Shown: positions 23,345 to 36,240, numbered from the stretch's first letter. The stretch is 64,000 nt of DNA from Datnioides undecimradiatus (GCA_008933995.1 WARS01004015.1:766115-830114); one strand, 5' to 3'. The notes: generated by a model from the letters alone, not told the origin. Made by a program: numbers and translations.

Positions 23345-23371
23345 ATAATAATAATAATAATAATAATAATT
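23345..23371. repeat. (AAT)n microsatellite
   Basis: Nine ATA/AAT triplets without interruption. Confidence 0.9.
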
Positions 23372-24435
23372 TTAACGAGGATAAAAATCACTTTTAAATC
23401 AATTTTAAATGCAAACTGAATTTGTACATAAGAAACAAACAGGTGGAGTTGATGCAAATGTATTTTAGTTCCACATTAAAAGAGACAGTCCTGCGGTTTT
23501 TCTGCAGACGAACTGGAGGCAGCTGATTCACTGCTGACCAGGTTTAAAGAGAAGAAAGAGGGAAATGCTGAGAAAGCGTTTGGGCTGGAAGCTGCAGGCG
23601 TCAAACCAGAGACAAACAGAGCAACACGCGTTTCCCAGCGTGTGAGCGGACTGTGAAACAGCAGCACCTCCCGTGTTTTCAGCAGCGTCCAGCTCCACGA
23701 ACAGGCTCGGTGCCCCATCACATTCATTCATTTCGGATGTTTCTTTTATTTCATTTCTTAATTTTCTACTTTTCCCCAGCCACCAGCAGAAAGAAGCTGC
23801 AATCTTAATGTTATTTTAACTAAATAAACTAAATAACTGTTAAATGTTGACGAGCATTTTCTAATTAAACCCTGTAGATTAATTAACTATAGATTAGTTA
23901 ATTAAGAAACACCCTGAGGAACAAATCAGGAGCCACTCAGTCCTATTATTATTCCTAATGAGGAGTATGCAGCTGATAGTGACGACTTACTAGCTCTTTA
24001 CACATGTGATTACATCATCTTTACCTGCTAATTAATTATCTGTTAACTATTAATTACTGACTACTTCTTAATCGTCCACTGAGAATTATTATCTAAGTAC
24101 ATATTCACTACAACGAATCAGTGGTTTGCTGCAGCTGGAGTCGTTTGATGCATGTTTACAGATCAGAAATGTAGAATTTTATCATCCTGCTGTAATAATG
24201 AAATGCTTTTACTGCTCTCCCTAATGTTCCTTTTCCCAATTTTACCCCTTCTTTACGTTTTTGAAAGTTTTTGAAAGTTTTGGGAAGGTTTGGAGCTTGT
24301 TCTGTGTTTGATTTGAAGGGAAATTTGTGATTTGTCTAAAACTAAAACGGACTTTTATTTTGCTAAAGGACTCTTTCTTCCACCCCTGGGGAGAAACTTG
24401 CTCGTTTTGGTTGCAGAGTTGTAGGAAACTGAACT

Positions 24436-24436
<1 letters not shown>

Positions 24437-24468
<32 letters not shown>
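24437..24468. repeat. (TG)n followed by (AG)n
   Basis: About twelve TG units run directly into AGAGAGAG. Confidence 0.95.
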
Positions 24469-25562
24469 CCTTTAAACGTTAAAGCGCTGCAGCACAACGC
24501 CGCAGCAAAAACTCCACAAACTTGCGAGAACTTCCCCGCGCAGAGGCAGCGGCCGCCGGGCTGTTTTGATCTGTGTGTGCAGTCCTCCGGTCCTCCGCCT
24601 CATGCTGTGACATTCAAACAGGGCTGCGGGTCATTAGCCCCGCAGATCTTTGGCTGCCACATGAAAGCTGCCTGATCGGCGGCGGCGGCGGCGGCTCCCC
24701 GGGGGGGCGGCCGCTCGCATCCCAGCGCCGGAGGACGCGCACAGGCCAGCGGTCTCTTGTTTCCCGAACAGGGAGGCCGTTTAGCAGCCGACTTACAAAT
24801 GACCTGGGTTGGTCTCGTTTGAAGTGAGGCGGAGAGGGGGCGGCTTAACAACACCGGAGTCCCCGCGCCGCACGCACGGCTCATTACTCACACAGATGAC
24901 ACAGAGCGGCGGACAAAGGGCGACAGGGAGGAGAAGTCGCTAATGAGCAAAAGAGCAGATACTAAACGGAGGAATTAGGAGGCTCCTCACCGGCGCCACT
25001 CAGCGGCTGCGGGCCTGCAGGGGGAGAGGCATCTGAGCCGGGCAGGAGCTGCAGGGTCAGTGCAACACAACGAGGTGTGCACCCTCCAACCACCGTGCCC
25101 AGAGGTGGGGGGGCCAGCCTGCAGGCATACCGAGGCGTGTGTAAAGAGGTGATAACTGTTTGAATTGCAGCATCATTTCATTCATGGTGTTGCTCTCAGC
25201 TGGAAACAGTGCAGAACAATGTTGGAACAATGTGTTTTAGTGAACCTTTCATGGAAACTACAAACAAAACTAAGGATTTTTTAAAAGAAATAACAAAATT
25301 ACAAACACACTGAACTTCAGTCGATCGCACGACACTCAGCTGTTGCTCCAAACAGACGCTAACGCTCCCGTCCACACGCTGTCGCTGCTGCCCATCGGCT
25401 CTGCAGGGAGCAGTGTAACCGGGATGACTACTGGCAGCCAGAGAAGAGAAGAAACCCTGAACCAAAGCACAACTTCCTGAAGAAACATGCTGCTGCAGAC
25501 TGGAGAGAGCTGCTGCAGACAGGCTGCAGCTAATGCTATCAGCTAAAGCTACTGAAGCAGGA

Positions 25563-25599
25563 CATGTGGACAACAACAACCTGAGTCTGTCAGAGACAC
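25563..25599. mobile_element. solo end related to the 35.9 kb MITE-like element
   Basis: ATGTGGACAACAACAACCTG followed by AGTCTGTCAGAGACAC matches 36205-36240 with one difference, including bases internal to the inverted repeat. No partner arm was found in the preceding 350 bases. Confidence 0.5.
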
Positions 25600-27464
25600 A
25601 CACACACTGTCAGTGGTCGTACATTCAAAATAAGTGATGCTACATATGTAACGAGCATGTGCTAGAAACATCTGGTGACGTTAGCTGTGATCTCGCACTG
25701 ATCAGACAGTGTTTACTTGTTTTTCATCACAGTGATTTGAATGTTTCTAATATAAACTAACTTTCCTAATATAAAATAGCCTTATTAAATGTAATTCTTA
25801 TTAAAAACTGTAGCAAAGTTGATTTAAAGTGAACGTCCAGCACTGTGGGGCTCTTCTCTCAAATCCTGCAGTTTAACCAAGACAATACAAGTGTAGCTGC
25901 ATGTTGCATGTTTGGATTTAAACCTATTTTTCTGACATTTTTATTCACCTTCACCACCTGGAGTTTCCCGTTTTCATTAATAAAACTGACCATGACCTCA
26001 ACATTCATCCACATTTTGTTGTTTTCTGGCCTATTTCTGCAGACGTCAGGGCCGTTCCTCAGTCCTGTGTCAGTCTTTCCGACGGGATTCAGAGCAGAAA
26101 GCAACAACTTTTAATGTTTGACAGAAGCGTACGAACCCACTGAGCTGCAGCGTGGACGCAGATGCCGCCGTCTTCAACACCACAGCTGTGCAGAGATTAA
26201 AGCCGACTCTCTGTTGAGCAAGAGTCTCCCAGTAAAATGTAATTGGTGCCTCGCAGCGGGACGCCGACCGGGGAGACGTCACTGCGAAACACGAATAAAC
26301 AACAAAGTGTAACAAGTGTACGCGAGCGTGGGTCAGAACACCAGCGTGGACGTGTAATCATCTGTGCTGCATGAAGATGCCGTCTAAAGAAAGACAAAAA
26401 GATGAGAATTGAGGGCGGTCTTTAGATCAAAAGCCGCGTTTCAAATGCGCAACATCCGCTTGGCGCCGCCTTTCAATTTGTCAGGGAACGAGAACTGAGC
26501 TGCTTTAGTCGGATGCGTGGAACTGCCTCCCAGGGGGCAGCGGGGCAGGCCACCAACGCTTTTTTTCAGCTACCATGCTGCGTCAACGCAGCAAAACAAA
26601 AGCACAAAGCTGCAGCGGGGACGCTTTGTAGCCGCGCTTTAATGTGGCGGCCGGCCGGCTGCCCCGCTGACGGCCTCGTCCTGCTGGAGTCACACAGACG
26701 GCGTCGCTGTGCTGCAGGAGGAACGCTCACGGTCCTCCGTCCTGACTGGGACCACGCTGCTGGTTTTTGGATTTCCTACTAATTGACAACAAATCGCACC
26801 TTCTTTAACTCCTGCAACCATTGAGGCATTTCTAAAAAAGTCAGCTTGCAGATTAATAATCCACACTCAGCAGCTTCTAGGAAGATTTTATGAATATTAT
26901 CTTATCAAAGTTGCATAAGTAGGTGCATTTATACATATTAACACTCAAAATACTGAGCAAACATGGGAAATTTGCAAATAATCACTCAAAAAAATCTAAT
27001 TTAGTCCCAAACGTCCAAATATTGCATTGCATTCTGATAAAAGGTCTGTGCAAAGTGCAGAAAACTGCAAATGAACCAGACATAATGAATAAATCAAACC
27101 TGTATATCAACCAATAATGAACTGGACCTGCAGAAACATTAAACCTCCTGCACAGAGAATCCATCACAGCCAGTCGTTAGCAAGCTTTATCACTGTTATT
27201 GTAGCTTTTATGTTGCTCTCTGTTGCCTTAGTAACCACACTTTATATCAGACTGTTGTTATGATCATAACTCTGCACCAAAAGAGCGGAAAAGTGGGACG
27301 TTTTTATGTTTATTGTTTTGTTTGTTCTTTTGGAGATAAACAACATTAAACTGAATCGCCCCGCCCTCCGTCAGTCTGAATCGCAGGCGTTCAGCAGCTG
27401 TAACGGTGGATGTGTTGGGGACTATTTTCAGCGGCGGATGAATCCACATTTGTAGCAGCAGAAC

Positions 27465-27466
<2 letters not shown>

Positions 27467-27497
<31 letters not shown>
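27467..27497. repeat. (TG)n microsatellite
   Basis: About fifteen TG units. Further TG runs lie at 27667-27691 (with TTTG interruptions) and 27833-27862. Confidence 0.95.
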
Positions 27498-27498
<1 letters not shown>

Positions 27499-27828
27499 AG
27501 GTCCAATTAAACTCCATGAGCTGGATTCCATCAAAAGGTCGTCACCACCCCCCTCCGCCCCGCCCGACACACGGGAACGCCTTTCTTCACGGTGGCGGCG
27601 GCGGCGTTGCTGGTGACTGAGCTGAGGTCATGGATAATCCTTGGAGAGGGAGGGGCAGTGGGAGTGTTGTGTGTGTGTTTGTGTGTGTGTGTGGGGGCGT
27701 CTCACTTTGTCTTGTCACAAGCGGGGGGGTCAGAGGCTCTGAAAGGCCGCAGCTCAGTTTAACATCTATTAGCAGAAAGCTGCGCCCCCCGCCGAGCCGC
27801 TGCTATTGGCTGCTGGGGCTCAGGACTC

Positions 27829-27863
<35 letters not shown>

Positions 27864-27924
27864 GCTCTTAGCCAAAACATCACAACTCTTCTGATCACAA
27901 CATGTAAACATCTCTGTGTTAGTT

Positions 27925-28400
27925 CTGTTCAGTTACTGTGTTTTTGTTGTTGTTTTGAGCTTTTTTGTTGTTGTTTTGTGTGTTTTCTTGGTCAGTTTGT
28001 GTGTTTGAGGTTGTTTTGTGTCGCTTTGTTGTTGTTTTGCTTGTTTTTGTGGTCATTTTGCCTCCACTGAGTTGTTTTAAGCCTCTTTGTTGTAGCTTTT
28101 CTGTCCACTCAGTTATTTGTGTTGTGGTTTTGCGTGTCTGTAGCTGTGCTGGGTCTCTTTGTGCACCTCTCGTGTGTCCTTAAGGTTGTTGTCATGCCTC
28201 TTTATGATCGTTTTGCATCTTTTTGCGTTGATTTCATGTCTCTCTGTTGTGATTTTGTGTCTTTTCTGGGACCTCTCTGTGTCCTGGTTGCCATCTTTTC
28301 CCCCCTGTGGCTGTTTTGGGCCCCTTTGTGTTAACGTTGTGTCTCTTTGTGTTAACTTTGTGCTCTGGTGGTTGTGGTTTTGTGTGTCTGTAGCTGTTTT
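27925..28400. repeat. degenerate TTGTTGTTTTGTG minisatellite tract
   Basis: Imperfect ~21-base repeats built from TTTGTTGTTGTTTTGTGTG and TTTGTGGTCATTTTGC words. They resemble the complement of the repeat at 63.2-63.6 kb (CTTTTTGTTGTCATTTTGTG) but are far more diverged. The frame of 195 codons through here is a by-product of T/G-rich sequence with few stops. Confidence 0.7.
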
Positions 28401-28774
28401 GGATCTGTCTGTGGTACGCCTGCAGCCCTCTCGTTGCTGTTCTTCCTGTTTCCTCGCAGTGACTGTCTTGTTGCAGCAGTCTGACCCTCCCGCCTCAGGC
28501 GACGCTCACATCCGGATGTTTTCACAGCCGCCGTGTGTCGACTCACATCAGAGAGCGGCTCGAACTGCAGACAGACGACCAAAATCAAAAAGACACGAGA
28601 GGAAGAAGCAGCTCAGACGTGTTTTATCAGCAGAAACACTGAACCTCAGCCTGCAGAAACACGTTAATCAGGCGCTGACGGCTGATTCGTTGCTGCTGTT
28701 TTACCGACTTCATATTAAAACAAAAGCTCGTTTCACATCAGACTAATTCATTACGAGCCCGGACGCTCAGGCTG

Positions 28775-31033
28775 TCACTTGTCTTCGGTGTGCGAGCGCG
28801 GCTGAACCACCAGCTCCGGGAAGCCCGTCCACGCGTCCATCTTTCTGCAGAACTGCAGGTCGACCGCCTCGCCCACCACCACCTCGGCCGTGGTGAACAC
28901 CTCCAGGTCTCCCAGCGCGTGACCGCCGACCGTCTTGCCCTCGGCGTCCGCCAGGCAGACGTGCAGGTGGGCGTCCCGGTTCAGCGTGCCGACCAGGGAG
29001 ACGATCTCGAACCGGCCGCTGAGGTGGACCACCTGTGCATCAAGACACTGTGAAACCTGCTTGTTTGTATTAACACAACTTTATTTAAACACAGCGTGGA
29101 GACAGCCTGTTTTGTGTCTTATCTGTTTTGGGATTTTATTCGCTTTCCTTGTTTATTTAAAACTAAACATGAAAAGTGAAAACCCGCAGGCTTCCAACTA
29201 CCTCGTTTGTGTTCGTTGCCGTGGCGTTGGCCAGCCGGAGTGTCGCCTTGGTGACGCTGCCCACGCAGGTGATGATGAACGGTGCCCGGAGTTGCCTCTC
29301 CTCCACGAACGCCTGCAGAGACGCCAGCAGCTCCTGACCGGGGCCGAAGCGGACGGCGTGGACCTGCAGGGACGATGCTCCTCCCACTGAACTCTGGGAA
29401 AAAACAAAGATGTTTATCATTTTTATTTATTTTTCTTTATAATTCATTTATTTTCTTTTGCTGTTAACTTTAATTTTTGTGTCTTTATGTCTTTAAATCA
29501 CACAATTTAACAAAAAATATAATAAAATGATCAATTTGTTCATTTAGAAATAATAAAAATATGCTGTTTAATTGAAAAAGTTCAGATCAACAACAAGAAA
29601 ATAATGAAAAAGCTGCTTTGAAACATAAATAATTTGATTATATGGATTTATTGATCACCTATCAGTGACTCTGTCCATCAGTGATGATCGTTTACAGAGA
29701 GCCGTGCTGATGTGGCCGTGCACCTTCTGCAGACGAAGAAGAAGTTGCTGTACGTGATGCAATTAGCTTTAGCATTTAGCTGCCAACTGCTGCTAACTGC
29801 TGTGCAGATCAGCTGACAGGTGGACACAGTCCGTGTCATGCACACGCATCGCCTCACACACTTTTTACGTTAATGTTCTTGGAAGCCCCTCCCACCTGAT
29901 GACATCACACAGGTCATGACAGACAGCAGGCTGTGATTGGTCGGGGTAAATGCACTTGAACGAACAACTGATGCAGCATTTTCTTCTCAAACGTCTAAAA
30001 CAACAGAACTTCTTCTTACGTCTCTAAAAGTAATCTGATTACTTCACTAATATGTACCTATAAAAGCAATAATCTACTCGTGACAATGCAGTGCTTTCAA
30101 ATCTCTGCTACAGAGCTTTGTTATTGTGGAGTTACTGCTGATCAGTGTGACACATGACAGCCTTTATGAGTAGTGTTTCCACTGTGAGCTACACCTGCGT
30201 TGTCTTGGTCAGACGTCAGGATTTGGCAGAAGAGTCACGCGCTGCTGAAATTTCATGTAAATAAAATAATATTTTTATTTACAATAATTCCTAATTACAG
30301 TTCAGTATCTAACTGCTTTGTTTAGTTAATGAAAAACAGAAAAGGTCTTATTTTTCACAGAGAGTAGTCAAATTACAGTGAGCCGTCTTAGTTACAGTTA
30401 TACTTCTCTGCCTCTGTCTCCACAGTGTGGCTCCTCATGTGTGAAACAGGCTCTAAATGCATTGAAAAGACACACAAATGTATATAAAACCTTTTGTTTA
30501 GACTGTGTGTGTGTGTGTGGTCCATTCAGATCTCTAACAGGATCACCGTGCTTAACCAAACAGCAGCGCGACCTCTGACCCTGCGGGCGGGGAGGAGGGG
30601 GGCGTCGGCGTGAAGCTCATTGCTTCACACGAGTCAGCGTGACCTCACAGCCGCCTTTAACCTCCGTCATCACCGCGTCAATGGTTTAAACTCACTGTTA
30701 AACGTTTACATTGCAGCTGATCCCAGTGATTCACAGCGAGGTGAAAGACAGTTACACAGCTGTTTTAACCCCCTGTGCTCGGTCACAGATCAGACTCACT
30801 GTACTTCCTTTACAGTGTTGAGCATTTCAGCGCGTCTGACGAGCAGCAGACCGTCGATGACGTTTGGTTTGATGTTTTTTTCTGCTGAAATCAGCGAAAA
30901 CTTGCAGTTTTTCTGCAAACAAACCTGCAGCGTGCAGCAAAACAGGTGGACGCGCGTTGATTTTAATGTTCGCTGCAAAACGTGAGTTTGGTGTTTAAAG
31001 GAAATCAAAAGTACTGAAGCGAGAACTCACCAT
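28775..31033 (-). CDS. PPC/DUF296-domain protein, 150 residues, three exons
   Basis: Exons are 31031-31033 (ATG only, followed by GTGAGT), 29202-29393 (64 codons) and 28775-29032 (85 codons plus TGA). All junctions are phase 0 with GT-AG borders, and an in-frame TAA lies upstream of the ATG, which fixes the start. The protein is one PPC (DUF296) domain: VRFGPGQELLASLQAFVEER, then APFIITCVGSVTKATLRLAN, then GRFEIVSLVGTL (71-82), AHLHVCLADAEGKTVGGHALG (86-106) and a closing EVFTTAEVVVGEAVDLQF. H87, H89 and H103 occupy the conserved HxH and GGH positions. There is no signal peptide, membrane segment or AT-hook. The fold forms trimers in prokaryotes and in plant AHL proteins, but no role is established in animals that I know of, so function is not assigned. 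The single-codon first coding exon is odd, though common enough in vertebrates. Confidence 0.85.
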
Positions 31034-31094
31034 TCTGCACGGGTCTGCGGCTGCTGGACGACTAGACTCTGAGCGCAAACACTCGAGTTAAACA

Positions 31095-31145
31095 TTGACT
31101 GCCACACGGGGCAGAGTCTGGGACGAGCTGAGCATGCGCAGTGAG
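31095..31145 (-). promoter_or_regulatory. putative promoter of the PPC/DUF296 gene, with an NRF1-like site
   Basis: GCATGCGCAG at 31132-31141 matches the core of the NRF1 palindrome (TGCGCATGCGCA) and lies about 100 bases upstream of the ATG on the gene strand. The surrounding 31050-31170 is locally richer in CpG than the AT-rich sequence beyond 31230. No TATA box is evident. Confidence 0.4.
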
Positions 31146-31390
31146 CAGCGAAGCCGCGTCCTGCAGAGGGTGCAGGGTTTGTATTCCTGATCATTTGCTG
31201 CCACCTGCAGGCGATTCAGGGCGAAGGCGCTCAAATCCAAGTTTGGTTTGTTCCATATTTGAATATTTAACTTGTATCATGATCAGAAGCAGCACTTTGC
31301 TTTACTGCCGTATGTTTAATTCACGTTTATTCAATATTAAATGAAAATAAAAGAAAATATAAAGTGTGTTTAAACCTGAAAAACATGTAT

Positions 31391-31402
31391 AACAACAACA
31401 AC

Positions 31403-31432
<30 letters not shown>
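31391..31432. repeat. (AAC)n-(AAT)n compound microsatellite
   Basis: Four AAC then ten AAT triplets. A short (ATT)n run follows at 31690-31709. Confidence 0.95.
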
Positions 31433-31433
<1 letters not shown>

Positions 31434-33579
31434 TACCAATACATCCTAAAGCGTCAGGACTTTATTCTAAAACAATGGGATGATAATTAGGACAAAACTC
31501 AGCATCAGATACATATTTTAGACATTTTAATGCAGAAATGTTACATGTGGAACTTTAAGTTGCAGCAATTTGAGCCTTCAGGGCCACCGTAAGGACGAGT
31601 TTGGGGAAAAAGCAGATAAACAATAATAATGTTTGATCAAATTAAACAAACAATATTTCTGCCTCAACACGTCTGGACCTCATTCATCTAATTATTATTA
31701 TTATTATTAATATTATTTTTATTATGTATTTACTCAGAACTTTATAAACCGAGGACCAGATTCCTTCAGCAGAATCCACATTCAAGAACAAAACGACTCA
31801 AAATAACATGTTTTTATATATTAATTTGTTTTGATCTGTGTTCGCATGTTTGATGTAAACATGAAAACGCTGATAAACCTAAATAAACACTTAGATTTCC
31901 TGCAGAATCGGACTTTAGACTCAGCTCCTGCGGACTCCTCTGCAGGTTTCTGCAAACAAAGGCCTGGACTTCGGCTCTTCAACGCGCAGCCTGCGGAGAC
32001 GCTGTTTTGAGCTGTAGGTGGCGCTGCCGCCTGGAGAATGACACCGCTGCGTTTCCGACGGTACTGAGACACTGTTCATCCCGTCAACATGTGGTTCTTT
32101 ACAAACTGAGAGAAACATCACTTTATTACCAAGATCCACACAACATCATAGAATTATAGAGTCAGTATTAAAGTAATTATTATTAATTTCAATGGACTTA
32201 ACTTGTTTTTATATTTAATGTCTTAAATTAAGGCTTTATTTGAACGTTTAATGGATTATTTAAATCCACTTTACATGCTAAATGCTGAATGAAATATAAT
32301 TGTGTTACAAAGGTCCATAAAACATGATATAAAACTATGAACCTGGTTGTACTGAGGCAATATTAAGGTAATTATTGGAGGTTTTGATGACCTAAACTTA
32401 AATGTCTTAAACTGAGGCTTTGTTTTAACGGATTTATGAAATAAACTTTACTTGTTCAATAATGAAAAAGAGATTTAATGACAAATAACTACCTGAAATA
32501 TCTCATCTCGGTGTTTTCCACTGTTTTTATAAATAAACTCGCTGTTAGTTTAATTTAATTTATAACTGCACAAAGACTCGTGCGGTTAAATCACAGTTAA
32601 GTCATTTCTTGTGTGAAGACATCCTTCATTACTGCAGACACACCGTGGAAGCCTGGAAACACAGTATCAGGCTTTAAGATGACTTTCCAAAGCACAAGCG
32701 TGAAGCCCAGCTGCAGAAGAGAGGGACCGCTTCAGTACAGGGAGAGTGACGAGAGGTCAGAGGTCACAGCGGGATGGCGTTACATCATCAGGTCGCATCA
32801 GGACAGTGCCGCCACAGGAAGCAGCAGAGGCAGGTGAGACTTCCAGGTTTTCAGACTCTGAATTTCCAATGATGTTTTTGTGAAGTCGCTCAGGTGAAGC
32901 GTGGACCCGCCGCAGAACCCGGCGCCAGGTCCGTGTTTTTCCGTGTAGTAATGAGCAGATTAAATCAGGGCTGCGGCGGTGTCGGGGCTCCTGGGAGCCA
33001 ACGAGGCCACGCTCCGGAGATTATGTGGAGTAGAGGCGCTCGCGTGTATTCCCCCTGCGGAGCCCTGATTACTATCAGGTTACGGCGTCCATGGCAACAG
33101 CCTGCGGCTTAAAGAGACAAGACGTCGCTGAGCAGAGACAGAGTTTGTCTTTAGACGCGGTGCTTCAATCAGTGGTGGAATGTAACTAAGTACATTTACT
33201 CAACTGCTGTGCTCGAGTACAGTTCTGGACCACGGGGGAGCTCAGTGAAGCTGACTCCTCATCCTGGGACTCGGACCAGGCCTCACGAACCAGACTGGTT
33301 CAACATGAATCACGGTTTGGTTCACTTCAAACACCAAAACCACGAGGCGGGAAAACATCAGGGCTTGGGTCAAAGGTCATCATGCACGTGATGGAGGCTG
33401 AGTTTTGGTGCATTTGCGTGACGTCACATGATTGGCTCGCTGTAAAATGACTTTAACGAGGTCCCCGCTGCATCAAACACCGGCTGCGAGGGTCCATATG
33501 TGACGAGCTGGCCACAGGATCCAGCACCGCTCAGACACAAGGTGATCCAGCGTGCAGTGCAGCAGAGACAATGGGGAAA

Positions 33580-33945
33580 AAAGTTGCAAAAATAAAAGCA
33601 AAAAAATTTAAATGAATAAAAAATTACATTAAATAATTTGTAAAAGTGCTTAAAAATTAGAAAATTATTTTAAAAATTGTACTTAAAAATAGAAATAAAT
33701 TAAAAATAAATTGTTTTAAAAACACAAAAAATTTAAAAACAACATTGAGAACAGCAACAAATTAAAAATGCTTTTTATATAAAAATCATTTTTAAAAATT
33801 GCATTTAAAAATAGAAATACATTTTAAAAAAACATTTGAAAATGCTTTACAAGTACAATATAAAAATGCATTTAAATGGAAATAAAGTTTACAAATTCCA
33901 CTAAAAACAGAAATAACTTTTAAAAAATGTCATGTAAAAACAAAA
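33580..33945. repeat. A-rich low-complexity tract
   Basis: About 365 bases dominated by AAAAATT, TTTAAAAATTG and AAATAGAAATA words with imperfect periodicity (TTTAAAAATTGCATTTAAAA recurs with variation). Nothing in it looks coding. Confidence 0.75.
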
Positions 33946-34100
33946 ATGTGATGGTTCTGGTTGTGATGAGTGATTCACTGTTGCAACAGGAAGTGGTGTC
34001 AAAAACAGGACTTTACAGAAACACAAACGCAGCTGATGAACAGAAACGTGCGTGTTTCCCTCCGCAGCCCACTGACCTCTGTCGGGCTTTGTAACACCAG

Positions 34101-34102
<2 letters not shown>

Positions 34103-34131
<29 letters not shown>
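34103..34131. repeat. (GT)n microsatellite
   Basis: Fourteen GT units. A shorter interrupted GT/GC run follows at 34262-34294. Confidence 0.95.
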
Positions 34132-34468
34132 ATTGCTGGACGCAGAATGAAGACGTAAACCTTCGATTTGGAAACAAACAGCGACGCTTTAGAGAAAACA
34201 CGTCACATTGTTTCAGTGAAGCTTCCCTTTAATAGGATTTAATCAGTGTATCTGGCATATATGTGTGTGTGCGCGTGTGTTGTGTGTGTGTGTGAACTAA
34301 TTAGGACCAGCAATTACCCCAAACTGTGGCTGCGTCTCCTACTGAAGGGGCGGGTGAGCGGGGCTCGGGGTGGGGAGCGAGGGGGCAACAATAGCAGACT
34401 GTCAGTGCCAACGCCGCCATGCATGACAGATGTATGTGGACACGCCAGACAAAAGCACGGCTGGCCGA

Positions 34469-34473
34469 GTGTG

Positions 34474-34511
<38 letters not shown>
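34469..34511. repeat. (GT)n microsatellite
   Basis: About twenty GT units with one GC interruption, followed by AGGGGGGG. Confidence 0.95.
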
Positions 34512-34512
<1 letters not shown>

Positions 34513-35380
34513 GGGGGGTCAGCTTGTGTCCAATGCAGAAGAAGTGGAGGAGCGCTGCTGGCGGCTCAGGCATCGTTCCACGGCACCAGCAGCTCCCAGC
34601 AGCCCCCGCCGCCTCAGCCATAACCACCACCGCTGAGCTGTCAAACTCCCAGCAGCCCCTGCTGCAGCTCCCTGAGTCCAGCCTGCTAATGGAGGGACGG
34701 CGCTGGTCATTATAACGTCGTTTGCATAACGACACCGTGACCTGCTGCGACTTTTAAGCACCAATAAAACACGGTTACACTGTCGTACACCTGCGATCAT
34801 GTGACCAAAGCTCAGGTCACATGTCAGTCTGTGTGCTCACTGCGCGGCTAGCTGAGCTAATTAGCTAAAAACGTAAACTTTAGCAACAAGTAAAGCCATG
34901 TTGTTTTCCAAACACAACTCCTGCCTCTTATTTGGTCTGATAAACATAAATAAATATAAATAAATAAATACTTTATCGATTTAAATCAATTAACAAATTA
35001 AATTCAGTAAAACATAAAGCTAGTGTCGCATGCCTTTGAGGCGTTTGTCGTTAGGAAGTGGGTAGTAGGTTGGAAAAATGATACCTGCTTCCATGCTAAG
35101 CTAAGCTAAGCTAATAGCATTTAAGCGGACTGAAGCTCGACACACACACCTGCTGCATCCTGCAACAGTTTGTCACATTCAGCGTGCGATACCGTGACTT
35201 CTTCTTCTGCGCGTTAGCTGCTGGCGGTTAGCGGCGGATGCTAGGTGGCTAACTGGCTGCTCTGACACAACGTGCACACGTAGAAATGATCTGAAATAAA
35301 GCGTCTGCACACATGTGAAGCCTCAAAGGTCATCGGCCCCCCCTCCAAAATAAATGAATAAACCAAAAACATGCCAATCA

Positions 35381-35383
35381 CAC

Positions 35384-35415
<32 letters not shown>
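35381..35415. repeat. (CA)n microsatellite
   Basis: A CA run with one GCA interruption near its left end. Confidence 0.95.
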
Positions 35416-35899
35416 TCCTTAATTAGGTTGGAGTGTGTTCAACAAGCTCATTAGTGCTTTCAGCCAGGATCTGTCCCCCTGCTGCTCCTTGTTAATTCAA
35501 CTCGTACTGGCACTGTTCATCGTCACTCGTTAACTTCTTCACGACGACGTCCGATCAGATGGGAATTAAATCCAAATTATCTAATTAAAAGACACAATTC
35601 ATTCGTTTCAAGGTCAACGTCGCATCATCGGGCGCCGCTCTGCTGTCGCCGAGGTCGTGTTAAACCTACGTTACACCTGAGACAACACAGGAAGTAACAA
35701 CACCGAGGAGGAAGCACAGAAAAAGACATAAAACTTCTTCTAATTACAGATGTTTTTACGTTTGAGGTCAAATTCAGCAGTAAACAGAGAAGAAGAAACA
35801 CTTTAAAGGGTAATTCTGTCATTTTCAGCCTGGACTCACTGATTTTCTCATGTTCTCTGCTCCAGGAAACAGGACGACTGCCCCCGTCAGTGTGTGTCT

Positions 35900-36240
35900 G
35901 TGTCTCTGACAGACTCAGGTTGTTGTTGCAGCTAGCCGTGACTTCAGCGCGTCCTGACCCGACAGAGGCGGCCTGTGAGAGCTGAGCTGTGTGTTGTGTG
36001 ACGTGTTGCTGCCACAGGTCAGAGATGTGCAGCTATGAACCGTTTGGTTCCTGATCTTTTAGAGACGCTGAGCTACGGTTTCTGTCCTCCACAGCAACAA
36101 ACTCTGCACAGCTCCTCTCTCCAACGCTCACTCACGTCTCCACAGACGTCTTCCTGCAGCACAGCAGCTCTCACAGCTGAGACACGCACAGACTCTGGTT
36201 CACCATGTGGACGACAACAACCTGAGTCTGTCAGAGACAC
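35900..36240. mobile_element. MITE-like element with 29-base terminal inverted repeats
   Basis: GTGTCTCTGACAGACTCAGG at 35900-35919, continuing into TTGTTGTTG, is the inverse of 36212-36240, which ends CCTGAGTCTGTCAGAGACAC. The two arms differ at one base of 29. The ~340-base span has no open frame of note, as expected for a non-autonomous DNA element. A related end lies at 25563-25599. The superfamily is not determined, and no target duplication was recognised because the flanks are (CA/GT)-rich. Confidence 0.6.

Larger units (their letters stand above)
21046..28774. other. no gene seen: intergenic, downstream of the PPC/DUF296 gene
   Basis: Mostly unique. AT-rich at 22700-24400. GC-rich islands at 24480-24900 and 26440-26780 lack splice-supported frames. 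It contains a solo MITE end (25563), microsatellites and the TTGTTG tract at 27.9-28.4 kb. No clear AATAAA was found just below 28775 on the gene strand. Confidence 0.65.
31146..35899. other. no gene seen: upstream of the PPC/DUF296 gene
   Basis: AT-rich at 31230-32620, an A-rich tract at 33580-33945, several GT runs, and an AGCTAAGCT tandem near 35095-35115. I see no exon-like frame. Confidence 0.65.

Noticed and set aside
26440..26790. GC-rich stretch with an 89-codon plus frame
   Set aside because: No splice sites, no recognisable protein, and frames open on both strands as expected from GC-rich noncoding DNA.
28159..28746. Plus-strand 195-codon Cys/Leu/Val-rich frame
   Set aside because: Translation of the degenerate TTGTTGTTTTGTG minisatellite; low stop density from T/G composition.
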